Positions 8,074 through 16,913 are shown, numbered from the stretch's first letter. The stretch: DNA of 64,000 nt from Streptomyces canus 299MFChir4.1 (GCF_000383615.1 NZ_KB911584.1:540593-604592); one strand, 5' to 3'. Numbers and translations are program-made. The notes: generated from the letters alone by a model not told the origin.

Positions 8074-8113
8074 GAGGTACGCGAGGTGGACGAGGTACGC
8101 GAGGTGGACGAGG
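8074..8113. repeat. 18-bp tandem repeat between tail genes
   Basis: Two perfect copies of an 18-base unit (GAGGTACGCGAGGTGGAC) followed by a partial third (GAGG) occupy most of the short gap between the major tail gene's stop and the tail chaperone start. Nothing else is seen in the gap. Confidence 0.9.
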
Positions 8114-8119
8114 AAGGGG

Positions 8120-8695
8120 TCAGGCCGCGCTGAAGCTCGGGTCCTTCATCAGGAAGATCGCCAGCGGGGCACCGTCCACCGTGGCCAGCGCGGTGAAGGT
8201 GACACCGAGCTTCACGGGCGCCGTACGGACGAGGGCGAGCTCCTCCGTCTCGGTCACCTGGCCGCGGGCGACGATCATGCGGTACTTGACCTCGTCGCCG
8301 TCCACGAACTCCAGCCCGAGCATCCGCTCGTCGAACTTCGGCTCGGCCGCCAGCTCGTACTTGTAGAGGCCGGACCCGGTCGCCGTCTCCTTCACCTGCC
8401 CGCCGCCGAAGAAGAACGGCAGGGTGTCCTCGTTCAGCTGGAGCAGCTGGAACTTGAAGCTGAGATCGCGGTCGGAGTAGACGTACCTCGCCGAGCTGAC
8501 GCTCTGCCAGGTGTCCACGGGGTCCAGCTTGTCCTTCTTGGAGATCTTGACCCCGTCGGTGGTGGTGTAGCCGAGGTCCTTCCACCCGGCACCCCACGCC
8601 GCGGCGGTGTCGGCGGGCGGTGCGGTGGCGAGCGGGGCGATGAGCACACGGCCACTGCCCGCGACCCGGATCTCCTTGGCGTTCGTTCCGGCCAT
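8120..8695 (-). CDS. Major tail (tube) protein
   Basis: 191 residues from the ATG at 8695, with AAGGAG seven bases upstream. A longer open frame to 8767 lacks such a site. The protein begins MAGTNAKEIRVAGSGRVLIAP and carries the tube-protein features of WKDLGYTTTDGVKISKK and TWQSVSSARYVYSDRDLSFK, then QLNEDTLPFFFGGG and GDEVKYRMIVARGQVTE. This layout is shared by actinophage major tail proteins that polymerise into the tail tube. It lies directly upstream of the tail assembly chaperone, as in siphovirus genomes. Confidence 0.78.
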   Translation of the reverse strand: MAGTNAKEIRVAGSGRVLIAPLATAPPADTAAAWGAGWKDLGYTTTDGVKISKKDKLDPVDTWQSVSSARYVYSDRDLSFKFQLLQLNEDTLPFFFGGGQVKETATGSGLYKYELAAEPKFDERMLGLEFVDGDEVKYRMIVARGQVTETEELALVRTAPVKLGVTFTALATVDGAPLAIFLMKDPSFSAA

Positions 8696-8773
8696 CACTG
8701 CTCCTTGCTGGGAGATGGACATGACGTGCTGGTGTGTGGGAGTACGGCGAAGTCGAGCCGGGAACACGGCCGT

Positions 8774-9181
8774 TCAGGCCGGGCGGACCACCAGGCGGGT
8801 GGTCGAGACGTAGCGGTTGGCACTGGCGTGCCGGTAGTCGGGCAGCCAGCGCGGCCCGTCCTCCTCGACGACGTCCACGACGGTCGCCCCGCCGTACCGC
8901 ACGCCCCGGAGCTGGAGCATCAGGGAACGCGCCACGAGGGAGACGGTGTGGGCCGCGGACTTGGAGGGGCCGTACACGTCCAGGTCGACCAGCGGATTGT
9001 CCAGCCGGGGGTCCTCCGCCCAGGCACCGCCCATCCGGGAGACCAGCACGGCGCGCTGCGAGCCGTCGAACCCGGCGGGCGGCGCGACGTCGACGACGAC
9101 GCCTGCCAGCTCGCTGCGGTCCTTGAGCAGATCGACGACCAGTTGCTCGACGTCCGGGAAGGTGATGTACGGCTCACTCAT
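8774..9181 (-). CDS. Phage head-tail connector/tail-terminator-like protein, 135 aa
   Basis: 135 residues from the ATG at 9181, starting MSEPYITFPDVEQLVVDLLK. It contains FDGSQRAVLVSRMGG, a central DNPLVDLDVYGPSKSAAHTV and a C-terminal VVDVVEEDGPRWLPDYRHASANRYVST. Proteins of this size and layout next to the major tail gene usually close the tail tube or join head to tail. The start overlaps the preceding small gene by eight bases, so translation is probably coupled. The exact role, terminator or connector, cannot be told from sequence alone. Confidence 0.62.
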   Translation of the reverse strand: MSEPYITFPDVEQLVVDLLKDRSELAGVVVDVAPPAGFDGSQRAVLVSRMGGAWAEDPRLDNPLVDLDVYGPSKSAAHTVSLVARSLMLQLRGVRYGGATVVDVVEEDGPRWLPDYRHASANRYVSTTRLVVRPA

Positions 9182-9347
9182 CGGAGTCTTCGGAGACCGC
9201 GGGGTCCTCAGAGTCCGCGGAGCCCTCCAGGGGTTCCGCGGGGCGCGCGATGACACCGAGCAGTTCCCGCGCGGCCGGGTCGTCGACGTCCACGACGTCA
9301 CCTGGCTCGTGCCCGTTCCACCAATAGGTCAACTGGATCTTCTGCAC
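9174..9347 (-). CDS. Small acidic tail-module protein, 57 aa
   Basis: A GTG at 9347 with a GGGGGA ribosome site gives VQKIQLTYWWNGHEPGDVVD and an acidic C-terminus rich in Asp, Glu and Ser. It is the first gene of the tail cluster and overlaps the next gene by eight bases. Similar small proteins with a WWNG(H)xPGDxVDV start occur in actinophage head-tail regions. The role is unknown. It was missed by length filters but has good codon bias. Confidence 0.6.
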   Translation of the reverse strand: MQKIQLTYWWNGHEPGDVVDVDDPAARELLGVIARPAEPLEGSADSEDPAVSEDSDE

Positions 9348-9393
9348 AGCGTTTCCCCCGAAACGTTTGGCTGTGAAGGCACCTGACCAGAGA

Positions 9394-9422
9394 TCAACTT
9401 CCGTCGGTCAAAGGGAAGTTGA
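9394..9422. promoter_or_regulatory. Inverted repeat upstream of the tail operon
   Basis: TCAACTTCC (9394-9402) and GGAAGTTGA (9414-9422) form a 9-bp perfect dyad with an 11-base centre, about 47 bases upstream of the first tail-gene start. A second dyad (CGTTT/AAACG) overlaps 9351-9366. Either could be an operator for the tail operon. No promoter hexamers were convincing. Confidence 0.35.
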
Positions 9423-9510
9423 GCCCCAGGAACCGCAAATGTAACGGCCGTCCCAAGCACAGCGTGAGCGACGTGCGGTCTCGAACGGATAACGATGGCG
9501 GGAGACGCGA

Positions 9511-9543
9511 AAGCCCCGCCCCCCACACAGGGGGACGGGACTT
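9511..9543 (-). terminator. Terminator of the streptogrisin D-like gene
   Basis: A 14-bp stem with two mismatches (AAGCCCCGCCCCCC pairing with 9530-9543) and a five-base loop begins about 25 bases past the protease stop. It also separates the protease from the tail operon. Confidence 0.7.
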
Positions 9544-9568
9544 CACACGCCACCGGACCGTCGAAGCG

Positions 9569-10651
9569 TCAGCCGATCGACGCCCCGGTCGCCGACAGCG
9601 CCTCCGTGACCGGCTGGAAGAACGTCTCCCCACCGGAGGTGCAGTCACCGCTGCCACCGGACGTCAGCCCGATCGCGCTGCTCCCCGAGAACAGCGACCC
9701 GCCGCTGTCCCCCGGCTCCGCGCACACATCGGTCTGGATCAGCCCGTTCACGATGTCGCCGTTGCCGTAGTTCACCGTCGCGTCCAGGCCGGTGACCTTC
9801 CCGGAGTGCACCTGGGTCGTGGACCCGCTGCGGGTCACCGACTGGCCGACGGTCGCCGACGCCGCCCCGGTGATCGCCTGCGCGGACCCGTTGTAGAGGT
9901 CCACCTCGCTGGGATGGGCGACCTGGGCCGTGTACTTGACCAGGCCGAAGTCGTTGTCCGGGAAGCTCGACACTTCGTTGGTGCCGATCTGCTTGCCGCT
10001 GGAGTCCGACCACGTCGAGATCGCCTCGGTGCAGTGCCCGGCGGTGAGGAAGTACGGCTGTCCGCCCTTGACCACGTTGAACCCGAGCGAGCACCGGCCA
10101 CCGGATCCGCTGATCGCGTCACCGCCGGCGATGAAGGGCTTGAACTCCCCCTTTGTACGCTGGAGTTCGGCCATCGATCCCAGCCCGTCCACCACCTTGG
10201 TGAGCTTGGCCCACTCGGCGGCGGAGACCGTGCGGTCGGCGGTGACGAGGATCTTGTTGGTGGTGGGGTCGGTCACCCAGGACGTCCCCGGGACGGTCGC
10301 GTCGTCGGCGAGCGTCGTACGCGCGCTCTTCAGTTCGGCGAGGGAGTGGGAAACGACTCTGGCCGTGGCCCCGGCCGCCGAGACGGTCCGCGCCGCGTCC
10401 TCGTCGAGGACGTTCACCACGAGGCTCTTGGTCTTCGCGTCGTAGAACGTTCCCGCCGCGTCCGCGCCGAGTTCCGTCCCGAGCGTCGAAGCGAGCTTTC
10501 CGGCCGCACCGGCCGAGAGGGTCTTGATCTGGGGCGAGGCCGGCGTCTCGCTGGCGTTCGCAGTCTGCAAGGTGACTCCCGCGGCGACCAGCGCGGTGAT
10601 ACCCGCACCTGCCACGACGATCCGCCGCCTGGGTATGCGTCGGTGCTTCAA
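9569..10651 (-). CDS. sprD: Streptogrisin D-like secreted serine protease (S1E family)
   Basis: 360-residue prepro-enzyme. A TTG start at 10651 follows GGAGGA by six bases; the upstream extension has no site. Signal peptide: KHRRIPRRR then a hydrophobic core to about residue 33 (ANA). The alpha-lytic-type prodomain runs to about residue 173. The mature enzyme begins at IAGGDAISG and is 187 residues. The catalytic triad is His in TAGHCT, Asp in PDNDFG and Ser in PGDSGG. The mature sequence ([29 protein letters not shown]) closely matches streptogrisin D as I recall it. It digests extracellular protein. A strong terminator follows. Confidence 0.9.
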   Translation of the reverse strand: MKHRRIPRRRIVVAGAGITALVAAGVTLQTANASETPASPQIKTLSAGAAGKLASTLGTELGADAAGTFYDAKTKSLVVNVLDEDAARTVSAAGATARVVSHSLAELKSARTTLADDATVPGTSWVTDPTTNKILVTADRTVSAAEWAKLTKVVDGLGSMAELQRTKGEFKPFIAGGDAISGSGGRCSLGFNVVKGGQPYFLTAGHCTEAISTWSDSSGKQIGTNEVSSFPDNDFGLVKYTAQVAHPSEVDLYNGSAQAITGAASATVGQSVTRSGSTTQVHSGKVTGLDATVNYGNGDIVNGLIQTDVCAEPGDSGGSLFSGSSAIGLTSGGSGDCTSGGETFFQPVTEALSATGASIG

Positions 10652-10883
10652 CTCGCGTCCTCCTGTGGGGGGTCGGCCCGGAGATTGTGGGGATCTCGCG
10701 GGCCGGAAGGCTGGTTGACGAGCCCTTACTCTTCCGAACCCCACAGGGGGCGCACAAGGGTGACTTCCGGACGCGCGTAGAACGCGGTTGTGCGCCCCTG
10801 CGATTTTTGACAGTTCACGGTCAGCCCAGGCCGTTCACGCTGCAAACACTACGAGCGAGTAACACCTCATCAGCCCGTGAGGT

Positions 10884-11732
10884 CTAGTCCTGTCCTGAAT
10901 TCGACCCCTCGGAATCCGGATCCGGCCGGGACTCAAGAGGCGGAGGTTGCTCCTGCACCGGTTGCTGTGGTGCCGGCGCCGCCCGTTCCAGGAACCGCAG
11001 CAGCTCGACGGGGAACGGCAGCACCAGCGTCGAGTTCTTCTCGGCCGCCACCGCCACCACCGTCTGCAGCAGCCGCAGCTGCAGCGCGGCAGGCTGCTCC
11101 GACATCTCCTTGGCCGCCTCGGCCAGCTTCTTCGACGCCTGGAGTTCCGCGTCCGCGTTGATGACCCGCGCCCGCCGCTCCCGGTCCGCCTCGGCCTGCC
11201 GGGCCATGGACCGCTTCATGGTCTCGGGCAGCGAGACGTCCTTGATCTCGACCCGGTCGATGGTGACACCCCACTCCACCGCGGGGCTGTCGATCATCAG
11301 CTCCAGTCCCTGGTTGAGCTTTTCGCGGTTGGACAGCAGATCGTCCAGCTCGCTCTTGCCGATGATCGACCGCAGCGAGGTCTGCGCCATCTGCGCCACA
11401 GCGAACCGGTAGTCCTCCACCCGGACGACCGCCTCGGCGGGCGCGGTCACCCTGAAGTAGACGACGGCGTCCACCCGCACCGTGACGTTGTCCCGGGTGA
11501 TGCCCTCCTGCCCGGGCACCGGCATGGTCACGATCTGCATGTTGACCTTCCGGAGCTTGTCGACGCCCGGAACGATCATCGTGAACCCCGGCCCGCGCAC
11601 ATCCGGCCGGAGCTTTCCGAGGCGGAAGACCACACCCCGTTCGTACTGCTTGACAACCCGCGCGGCCGCCATCGCGTACAACGCTCCGGCGCACGCGAGC
11701 GTCACGCCCGCCGCCAACAGCTCCTCGACCAT
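10884..11732 (-). CDS. Slipin (SPFH/band 7 family) membrane protein
   Basis: 282 residues. One N-terminal membrane helix (about residues 4-22) is followed by VVKQYERGVVFRLGKLRPDVRGPG, then the SPFH core with VTVRVDAVVYFRV and IIGKSELDDLLSNREKLNQ, and a coiled-coil tail rich in Ala and Glu. Slipins (stomatin/HflK-C relatives) form membrane-microdomain oligomers. Some partner with NfeD proteases, but no nfeD is adjacent here. The ATG at 11732 follows GGGGGT. The C-terminus is Pro-rich and hydrophilic. The neighbouring proteases run the same way but have their own signals, so it is probably monocistronic. Confidence 0.87.
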   Translation of the reverse strand: MVEELLAAGVTLACAGALYAMAAARVVKQYERGVVFRLGKLRPDVRGPGFTMIVPGVDKLRKVNMQIVTMPVPGQEGITRDNVTVRVDAVVYFRVTAPAEAVVRVEDYRFAVAQMAQTSLRSIIGKSELDDLLSNREKLNQGLELMIDSPAVEWGVTIDRVEIKDVSLPETMKRSMARQAEADRERRARVINADAELQASKKLAEAAKEMSEQPAALQLRLLQTVVAVAAEKNSTLVLPFPVELLRFLERAAPAPQQPVQEQPPPLESRPDPDSEGSNSGQD

Positions 11733-11820
11733 CACGACCCCCAGGGTCCGAACCAGGCGCTCAAGGTGTGCACTTCGACGGTAACTCCGCTGTGTACACA
11801 AAGGGGAGACGGAGGACAGG

Positions 11821-12364
11821 GGTGGTCCACGGCATCAGGACACAGGACGGCCGCCGGCTGAGGGTCGAGGAGTACGGCGACCCGGACGGCAGCCCGGTGG
11901 TCCTGCTGCACGGCACCCGGGCTGGCGCTTCGGCCTCGTCCCCCAGGACGTCGTCGCCGCCCACCCGCACATCCGGTTCATCGCCTACGACCGCCCCGGT
12001 TGCGGCGACTCGGACCGTCTGCCGGGCCGCCGCGTGGCCGACGCCGCCCGGGACGTGCCGAAGCCGGCCGGTGCCCTCGGGCTCGGCCGTTTCTCGGTGC
12101 TCGGCCACTCCGGCGGCGCCCCGCATGCCTGGCCTGCGCCGCACTGCCGCCCTCCCGGGTGCGGCACGCGGCAGCACTGGCGTCCCCCGCACCCCCGGAC
12201 GCGAGGGACCGGCGGTCGGCGAGATGCTGCTGCGCGCCTACCGGGAGGCGCTGCGCGGGTCGTCGTACGGCCGGCTCGACGACGGCCTCGCCCTGCTCGG
12301 CGGCTGGGGCTTCGACCCGGCCGCCGTCACCCGGCCCGTGCCACCGGAGCGGACCACCTCCTGA
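11821..12364 (+). pseudogene. Alpha/beta hydrolase pseudogene (multiple frameshifts)
   Basis: Hydrolase sequence is spread over all three frames. Frame 2 from a GTG near 11821 gives VHGIRTQDGRRLRVEEYGDP then VVLLHGT (the oxyanion motif). Frame 1 continues with AYDRPGCGDSDRLPG and FSVLGHSGGAPHA (the GHSGG nucleophile elbow). Frame 3 follows with CAALPPSRVRHAAAL. Frame 2 resumes with AYREALRGSSYGRLDDGLAL and stops at 12364. Three shifts and a short total length (about 180 codons) indicate decay; assembly error at all three sites is less likely. A strong shared terminator lies just beyond the end. Confidence 0.75.
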
Positions 12365-12371
12365 TCGCGAC

Positions 12372-12404
12372 GAGCCCCCGTACGGCGGATGCGTACGGGG
12401 GCTC
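12372..12404. terminator. Bidirectional terminator hairpin
   Basis: A perfect 12-bp stem (GAGCCCCCGTAC, 12372-12383, pairing with 12393-12404) with a nine-base loop lies between the convergent hydrolase pseudogene and the streptogrisin B-like gene. Confidence 0.85.
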
Positions 12405-12440
12405 ACCAGGTACCGGCTGCGGTTCAGGCCGCTGCCGGGC

Positions 12441-13349
12441 CTAGAAGACGCTGACGCCGTAGGCGCTCAGGGCCTCGGTGACCGGCTGGAAGAAGGTCGT
12501 GCCGCCGGAGGAGCAGTTGCCGCTGCCGCCGGAGGTCAGACCGTAGGCGATACCGCTGTTGGAGTAGAGCGGGCCGCCGGAGTCGCCGGGCTCGGCGCAG
12601 ACCGTGGTCTGGATCATGCCGTAGACGACGTCACCGCCGCCGTAGTTGACGGTCGCGTTCAGCGCGGTGACCCGGCCGCTGTGGATGCCGGTGGTGGAAC
12701 CGCGGCGGTAGACCGTGGTGTTCACGGACGGGGTGGCGGCGCTGGTGATGTCGACACTGCCGACGGTGCCGGAGATCGACGAGGTCGGGTAGCTCGACGA
12801 GTACTTGACGAGGCCGTAGTCGTTCGTCGGGAAGCTGGAGCCCGCCGTCGAACCGAGCGTGGTGGTGTGCCCGGAGTTGGACCACCAGGTGCCCGCACCG
12901 TCGGTGCAGTGACCGGCGGTCAGGAAGTAGTAGGTGCTCCCGCTGCGGACGTTGAAGCCGAGGGAGCAGCGCCAGCTACTCGCATAGATGGCGTCGCCGC
13001 CGGAGATCAGCTTGTTGAACTTGCCCGGGGTGTGCTTGATCGTGAGCGCGTCGGCGTTGCTGCCCGCCTGCTCCTTGATCTTGGCGATCTCGGCCTGCGA
13101 GACCGTGCTGTCCACGGTGACGACCACACGGTTGGTCTTGCTGTCGACGGCCCAGGCGGTGCCCGGGATGTCGGCCTTGAGGACCGAACTGCTGGCGCTC
13201 TTGAGTTCGGCGGTGCTGAACGGGGTCGCAGCGGTCGCGTTCACGCTGGGGACCGCGATCGCGGCCGCGGCCACGAGGCCGGTGGTTCCGGCGATCAGCC
13301 GGGTCCGTCTCGTCATGCCACTGCGGGGGTTGGTGCGCTTGATCCTCAC
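12441..13349 (-). CDS. sprB: Streptogrisin B-like secreted serine protease (S1E family)
   Basis: 302-residue prepro-enzyme from a GTG at 13349 behind GGAGGG. The Arg-rich signal peptide ends near ATA (about residue 40). A short prodomain runs to residue 114. The mature 188-residue enzyme starts [10 protein letters not shown]. The triad is His in TAGHCT, Asp in PTNDYG and Ser in [28 protein letters not shown] and the C-terminus [17 protein letters not shown] are nearly those of S. griseus protease B. A chymotrypsin-like extracellular protease, probably developmentally expressed as in relatives. It is paralogous to the gene at 9569-10651. Confidence 0.92.
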   Translation of the reverse strand: MRIKRTNPRSGMTRRTRLIAGTTGLVAAAAIAVPSVNATAATPFSTAELKSASSSVLKADIPGTAWAVDSKTNRVVVTVDSTVSQAEIAKIKEQAGSNADALTIKHTPGKFNKLISGGDAIYASSWRCSLGFNVRSGSTYYFLTAGHCTDGAGTWWSNSGHTTTLGSTAGSSFPTNDYGLVKYSSSYPTSSISGTVGSVDITSAATPSVNTTVYRRGSTTGIHSGRVTALNATVNYGGGDVVYGMIQTTVCAEPGDSGGPLYSNSGIAYGLTSGGSGNCSSGGTTFFQPVTEALSAYGVSVF

Positions 13350-13782
13350 GTTTCGTTCCCTCCAAGGGAAGTCGGGGGCCCGCGTGGGGTCGGGGCCCGT
13401 GAGGCGCAGTCAGCGGCACGGGCGTCCGGTTTTCGAACATGCCGTGCTCCTGACAAGCGCTGAGGGGGAGTATTCGGCCGAACGGACGGTCGGCGCAAGG
13501 GCGCCTTTCGGCCGTCAATCTTTGAAAGACCTTTGTGCTTCACAGGGAACGGCCATGCCTCGAAACCCGTCCCGCTCCCCCGTCGCGAGGGCGCCATCGA
13601 GGGCCTTCCCCATGGGCGGAAAGCGGCAGATGCGGTGGTCGGCGAAGTGACAGGGCGCCAGTGGCGCCTCCTCGGCACAGACCGTCGTACGGCCGTCGGT
13701 GTCCGGCACGGACGGCCACGGAACCCGGGACCGGCGGCTGCCGTTCCCCTTCGCCGCATCGCCGAAAACAACCTACGGCGAG
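13350..13782. other. Long intergenic region with no recognisable gene
   Basis: About 430 bases upstream of the streptogrisin B-like gene. Open frames here have shadow-like composition. Several short GC hairpins are present, but no RNA family, promoter hexamers or mobile-element ends could be recognised. Confidence 0.5.
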
Positions 13783-14697
13783 CTACCCGCAGGGGTGGGC
13801 GGGGACGGCGAGATCCAGGTGCTCCCGGAGCGTGCTGCCCGGGTAGAAGGTGCGGAACAGTCCGCGGTGCTGGAGCAGCGCCACCGTGCCGTTGACGAGC
13901 CGTTCCAGGTCCCGCAGCGGTTCGGCGGGGGTGAGGTGGAAGCCGTCGACGACGCCCTCGCCGTGCCAGGTGGCGATCAGTGCCGCGAGGTCGACGGGGC
14001 CGCCCCGGTACAACGGCCCCTGCGCGGTCTGGCGGGGTCCGCCCCCGCCGTGCCCCGGCGCGGCCGCGTGCTCGCCGTCGCCGAGGTCGACGAGGAGTCC
14101 GGCGAGGACCCGCAGTTCGTCGGGGCGGCGCCCGAACTCGGCCGCCATGGCGTGGAGTTGATCGCGTTCAGCGGCGGCCTGCGCGGCGCTCGCGGCGCGG
14201 ACGAGGGCCACGTCGGCGTACCGGGCGGCGGTTCTGCGGGCGGGTTCGTCGGTGGCGTCGACCACGCGGACCGGGCGACCGTGCGGGGGCCGCGGACCGC
14301 CGTTCGGCAGGTCCCCTGTCTCGGTGTCGTCCTCCCGTCCGTCCCACAGTCTCGCGGCGGCCTCGGCCCCGGTGGCCGAGCTGTCGATACGCCAGCCGGC
14401 CCGGCCCCGGCTGACCCGGTCGAGGGTCGCGACGGCTGCCTGGACGTGGAAGAGCTCGGGGTGGGTGCTCGTGACGGTGGGCACCAGGCCGATCCGGCCG
14501 GTGGCGGACGCGACCCGGGACAGCACCGCGAGCGCGTCGAGGCCGGGCCGGGCGAGGGTGTCGTCCAGGGTCACGAAGTCGAGCCCGCCGCGCTCGGCGA
14601 GCCGCGCCGCCTCGACGTAGGGAAGCGCGTCGTACGCCGACGGCTGGTCGAGGGCGGCGGCGAGGTGCACGAGCCCCCGGCCGTTCGAGGAAGCCAT
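13783..14697 (-). CDS. LLM-class flavin-dependent oxidoreductase
   Basis: 304 residues from the ATG at 14697, with AAAGGA about eight bases upstream. The luciferase-like fold is shown by YVEAARLAERGGLDFVTLDD, TGRIGLVPTVTSTHPELFH and SRGRAGWRIDSSATGA. The C-terminal half holds VDGFHLTPAEPLRDLERLV. Members reduce flavin or F420-linked substrates or act as monooxygenases such as those for nitrilotriacetate and alkanesulfonates. The layout (TVTSTHPELFHVQAAVATLD) is nearest the NtaA/SnaA/DszA branch. It is the second gene after an FAD/NAD(P)-binding protein and may use it as an electron donor. The substrate is unknown. Confidence 0.82.
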   Translation of the reverse strand: MASSNGRGLVHLAAALDQPSAYDALPYVEAARLAERGGLDFVTLDDTLARPGLDALAVLSRVASATGRIGLVPTVTSTHPELFHVQAAVATLDRVSRGRAGWRIDSSATGAEAAARLWDGREDDTETGDLPNGGPRPPHGRPVRVVDATDEPARRTAARYADVALVRAASAAQAAAERDQLHAMAAEFGRRPDELRVLAGLLVDLGDGEHAAAPGHGGGGPRQTAQGPLYRGGPVDLAALIATWHGEGVVDGFHLTPAEPLRDLERLVNGTVALLQHRGLFRTFYPGSTLREHLDLAVPAHPCG

Positions 14698-14787
14698 GTG
14701 GGGGAATCCTTTCGGGGGAGAATCCGGCCCGCCGCGGCGGGGAACAACCACGACCGCGCGGACCGGCGGCCGTCTCGCACCGGCGGC

Positions 14788-16545
14788 TCAGGCGACCGCA
14801 CGACCGGCGAGCTCGCCCAGGAACCGCAGTGCGGCCCGCGCGGTCGCGTCGTTCTGCCGGAACGCGGGCCCGCCGGTGCGCGGCCGGGTGAAGGCGCCGG
14901 GTGTGCGGCCGTCGGTGTGCGGCCCGAGGGCGAAGCGCCGGGGGTGCGGGCGCCCGGACCGGTCCAGGAGCCGGCCGTCGGCACGGTCCACCCGCAGCAG
15001 CCCGTCCGGACTCTCGGCGGCCCCCTCGTCGTGCAGCGCGCGCAGCAGCGGATCGAGGGCCCGCCGGACGGTCGGCTCGGGCAGCCGGGCCTCGACCAGG
15101 GCCCGCGCCTCGACCGAGTGGCCCGGGACGGTGGGGCTCGACGCCCGGAACATCCCGTCCTCGGCGCGGACCTCCATGTCCGCCCCGACGAACCTGAGCA
15201 CCCCGGCCCGGGACAGCGCGAGCAGCTGCCGCAGCCGGGGGCCGGGCGGCCCGGAGGCCAGATAGCTGAAGAACCCGTGCCACCAGCCACCGATGTCCCC
15301 GAGCCGCACCAGCTGCCCGTAGACGGAGAGGAGTCCGAGGAACACGGCCAGGTCGGGGCTGTAGCGGGGATCGTGCCGCCGGCTCAGATCGGCCTCGACA
15401 TACTCCCGCAGCCCCTCCTGGAACGCCTCGTGCGTCGCGTACCGCTTCCCCTCCAGCGGCCGGTCGAGCGCGGCGAGGTCGAGCCGGTCACGGGGATCGG
15501 GCACGGCGGAGGCCACCAGGGTCTCCCGTTCGAGGGCCACGTCGACGGCCGCGTACTTCTCCTCGAAGTCGGTCCAGGACATCGCGGTCCGCTCCGGGTG
15601 CACGGTGAACAGCCGGTGGTAGTGGGCGAATCCGAGCTCCTTCTCCACCAGCGGCCACACGTCCCGCCGGAAGTCGACGCCCCCCGGCCGGGCGAGCAGT
15701 CCGTCTATCCGGGCCGGCCCCAGGAAGCGGGGCAGCGGCGGCCGCTCGCCGGTCCAGTCGTAGCCGATCTTCGAGTGGTACGGCACCCCGCGCCGCGATC
15801 CGACGTGCAGGACCGGCTCGCGCCCGGACGGGACATAGGTGTCCCCGTCGTACCGTCCGCCCCGGCCCTCGGTCAGCAGCGCCATCAGGTCGACGAAGGC
15901 GAGCCCGAACCCGCGGACCAGGACCGGTTCGCCCGGCGCGAGCGCGGACAGGTCGCTGTCGGCGGTGAAGTCGGGGGGCAGGTGGACGAGGTCGTGGGTG
16001 CGGGCGTACGCCGCCAGGTCCCGCTGCTCGTCGTCGAGTTCGGCGTCGAGGTGGCCGAGGGCGAGGACGACCAGGTCGGCGAGGAGCGGGCGCGGTCGGC
16101 CCTCCAGCCAGACCTGCTGGCGTCCCTCGCGCGGTCCGCTCACCCGCAGGGCACGTCGCGGGTGGTGGTGGACGGACACGGACGGCGGCAGCGCGGCCAC
16201 CGCCTGCTCGTGCACCCAGCGCAGGTACGCGCCCTGGAGCTGCCGGTCGGCGAAGGTGCGGCCGTCGATGCCGGCCCACTCGTGCAGGGTGGGGCCGGGG
16301 CGCACGGGTCCGGCCATGTCCACCGTCTCGTCGGTGAACATGGTGACGTCCTCGGCGTGCGAGTTCATCCACAGCAGCGGTGACTGCGCCTCGCGCCAGA
16401 TGCGTCCGGCGCCGGGCTCATGCGGATCCACCAGGTGCAGGTCGAGGCCCGAACCGTCGTGGAGCTCGGGGGCGTTGGCGGCGATCCGCTCGATCAGACC
16501 GGTCCCCCGCGGCCCGGCTCCGACGATCACCAGCGAACGCCTCAT
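14788..16545 (-). CDS. FAD/NAD(P)-binding protein (SidA/HipN-like fold)
   Basis: 585 residues. The N-terminal Rossmann motif is LVIVGAGPRGTGLIERIA (GxGPxGxG). The next part (DPHEPGAGRIWR, SPLLWMNSHAEDVTMF) and ADLVVLALGHLDAE fit the FAD-NAD(P)-binding family often annotated as hypothetical FAD-dependent oxidoreductases. The middle GEPVLVRGFGLAFVDLMALLT is a second nucleotide site. It precedes the LLM oxidoreductase by about 90 bases on the same strand, so the two probably form an operon of a flavin enzyme and a redox partner. No catalytic specificity can be assigned. Confidence 0.78.
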   Translation of the reverse strand: MRRSLVIVGAGPRGTGLIERIAANAPELHDGSGLDLHLVDPHEPGAGRIWREAQSPLLWMNSHAEDVTMFTDETVDMAGPVRPGPTLHEWAGIDGRTFADRQLQGAYLRWVHEQAVAALPPSVSVHHHPRRALRVSGPREGRQQVWLEGRPRPLLADLVVLALGHLDAELDDEQRDLAAYARTHDLVHLPPDFTADSDLSALAPGEPVLVRGFGLAFVDLMALLTEGRGGRYDGDTYVPSGREPVLHVGSRRGVPYHSKIGYDWTGERPPLPRFLGPARIDGLLARPGGVDFRRDVWPLVEKELGFAHYHRLFTVHPERTAMSWTDFEEKYAAVDVALERETLVASAVPDPRDRLDLAALDRPLEGKRYATHEAFQEGLREYVEADLSRRHDPRYSPDLAVFLGLLSVYGQLVRLGDIGGWWHGFFSYLASGPPGPRLRQLLALSRAGVLRFVGADMEVRAEDGMFRASSPTVPGHSVEARALVEARLPEPTVRRALDPLLRALHDEGAAESPDGLLRVDRADGRLLDRSGRPHPRRFALGPHTDGRTPGAFTRPRTGGPAFRQNDATARAALRFLGELAGRAVA

Positions 16546-16841
16546 CGGGTGCGCCCCGTACCGTGGGTGTGATGTCTGTCCGTGGGCGCATCGGCCGGCC
16601 GGAGTGCGGCGGGGGCTTGGGCAAGGGTGTCGGAGGACATGCGAAGGCTCCGTGACATCGAGTCGGTCGAACTCGGGCGGGTGCCTTCACACGGACACAA
16701 GAGATACGGCCGAGCCCCTCAGCAGGGCCGTATCCGCCGAGACTACGGGGCCGTTTCCCCGCACTGTCAAGGTTGTCCACACTGTGAGCCGTACGTCTCA
16801 GGCTGGTTGACGCCCCACCGAATGCCTGTTCCACTTGCCTC
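16546..16841. other. Intergenic region with a 9-bp inverted repeat
   Basis: Divergent promoter region between the FAD protein and the leader-peptide candidate. GATACGGCC (16703-16711) and GGCCGTATC (16726-16734) form a perfect 9-bp dyad with a 14-base centre, a possible operator or RNA hairpin. On the minus strand a TTGACA hexamer lies near 16771. Nothing else was recognised. Confidence 0.45.
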
Positions 16842-16913
16842 ATGCACCCACAGCAGTGGCTGGTCAAGCGCTCCCACATCGACTTCGGTCGCGTGTGGTC
16901 CTCTTCCTGTTGA
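16842..16913 (+). CDS. Putative cysteine-type leader peptide, 23 aa
   Basis: ATG at 16842 encodes MHPQQWLVKRSHIDFGRVWS followed by SSC and a stop. The pattern L-V-x-R-x-H-[VI]-D-[LF]-x-R-V-x-S-x-x-C-stop is that of the short peptides annotated as putative leader peptides in many Streptomyces genomes, often ahead of sulfur/cysteine genes. TTGACG-N17-TCCACT places a predicted start site at or one base before the ATG, suggesting a leaderless transcript; no ribosome site is present. The expected sulfur-metabolism gene downstream is missing: 548 bases of apparently non-coding DNA separate it from the SepF-like gene. Confidence 0.5.
   Translation: MHPQQWLVKRSHIDFGRVWSSSC

Noticed and set aside
1096..9347. 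Contractile injection system (eCIS) or phage-like contractile tail
   Set aside because: No sheath, spike VgrG/PAAR, baseplate wedge or AAA+ ATPase gene was seen. The Gp37-like, Dit-like and chaperone genes are non-contractile siphovirus types.
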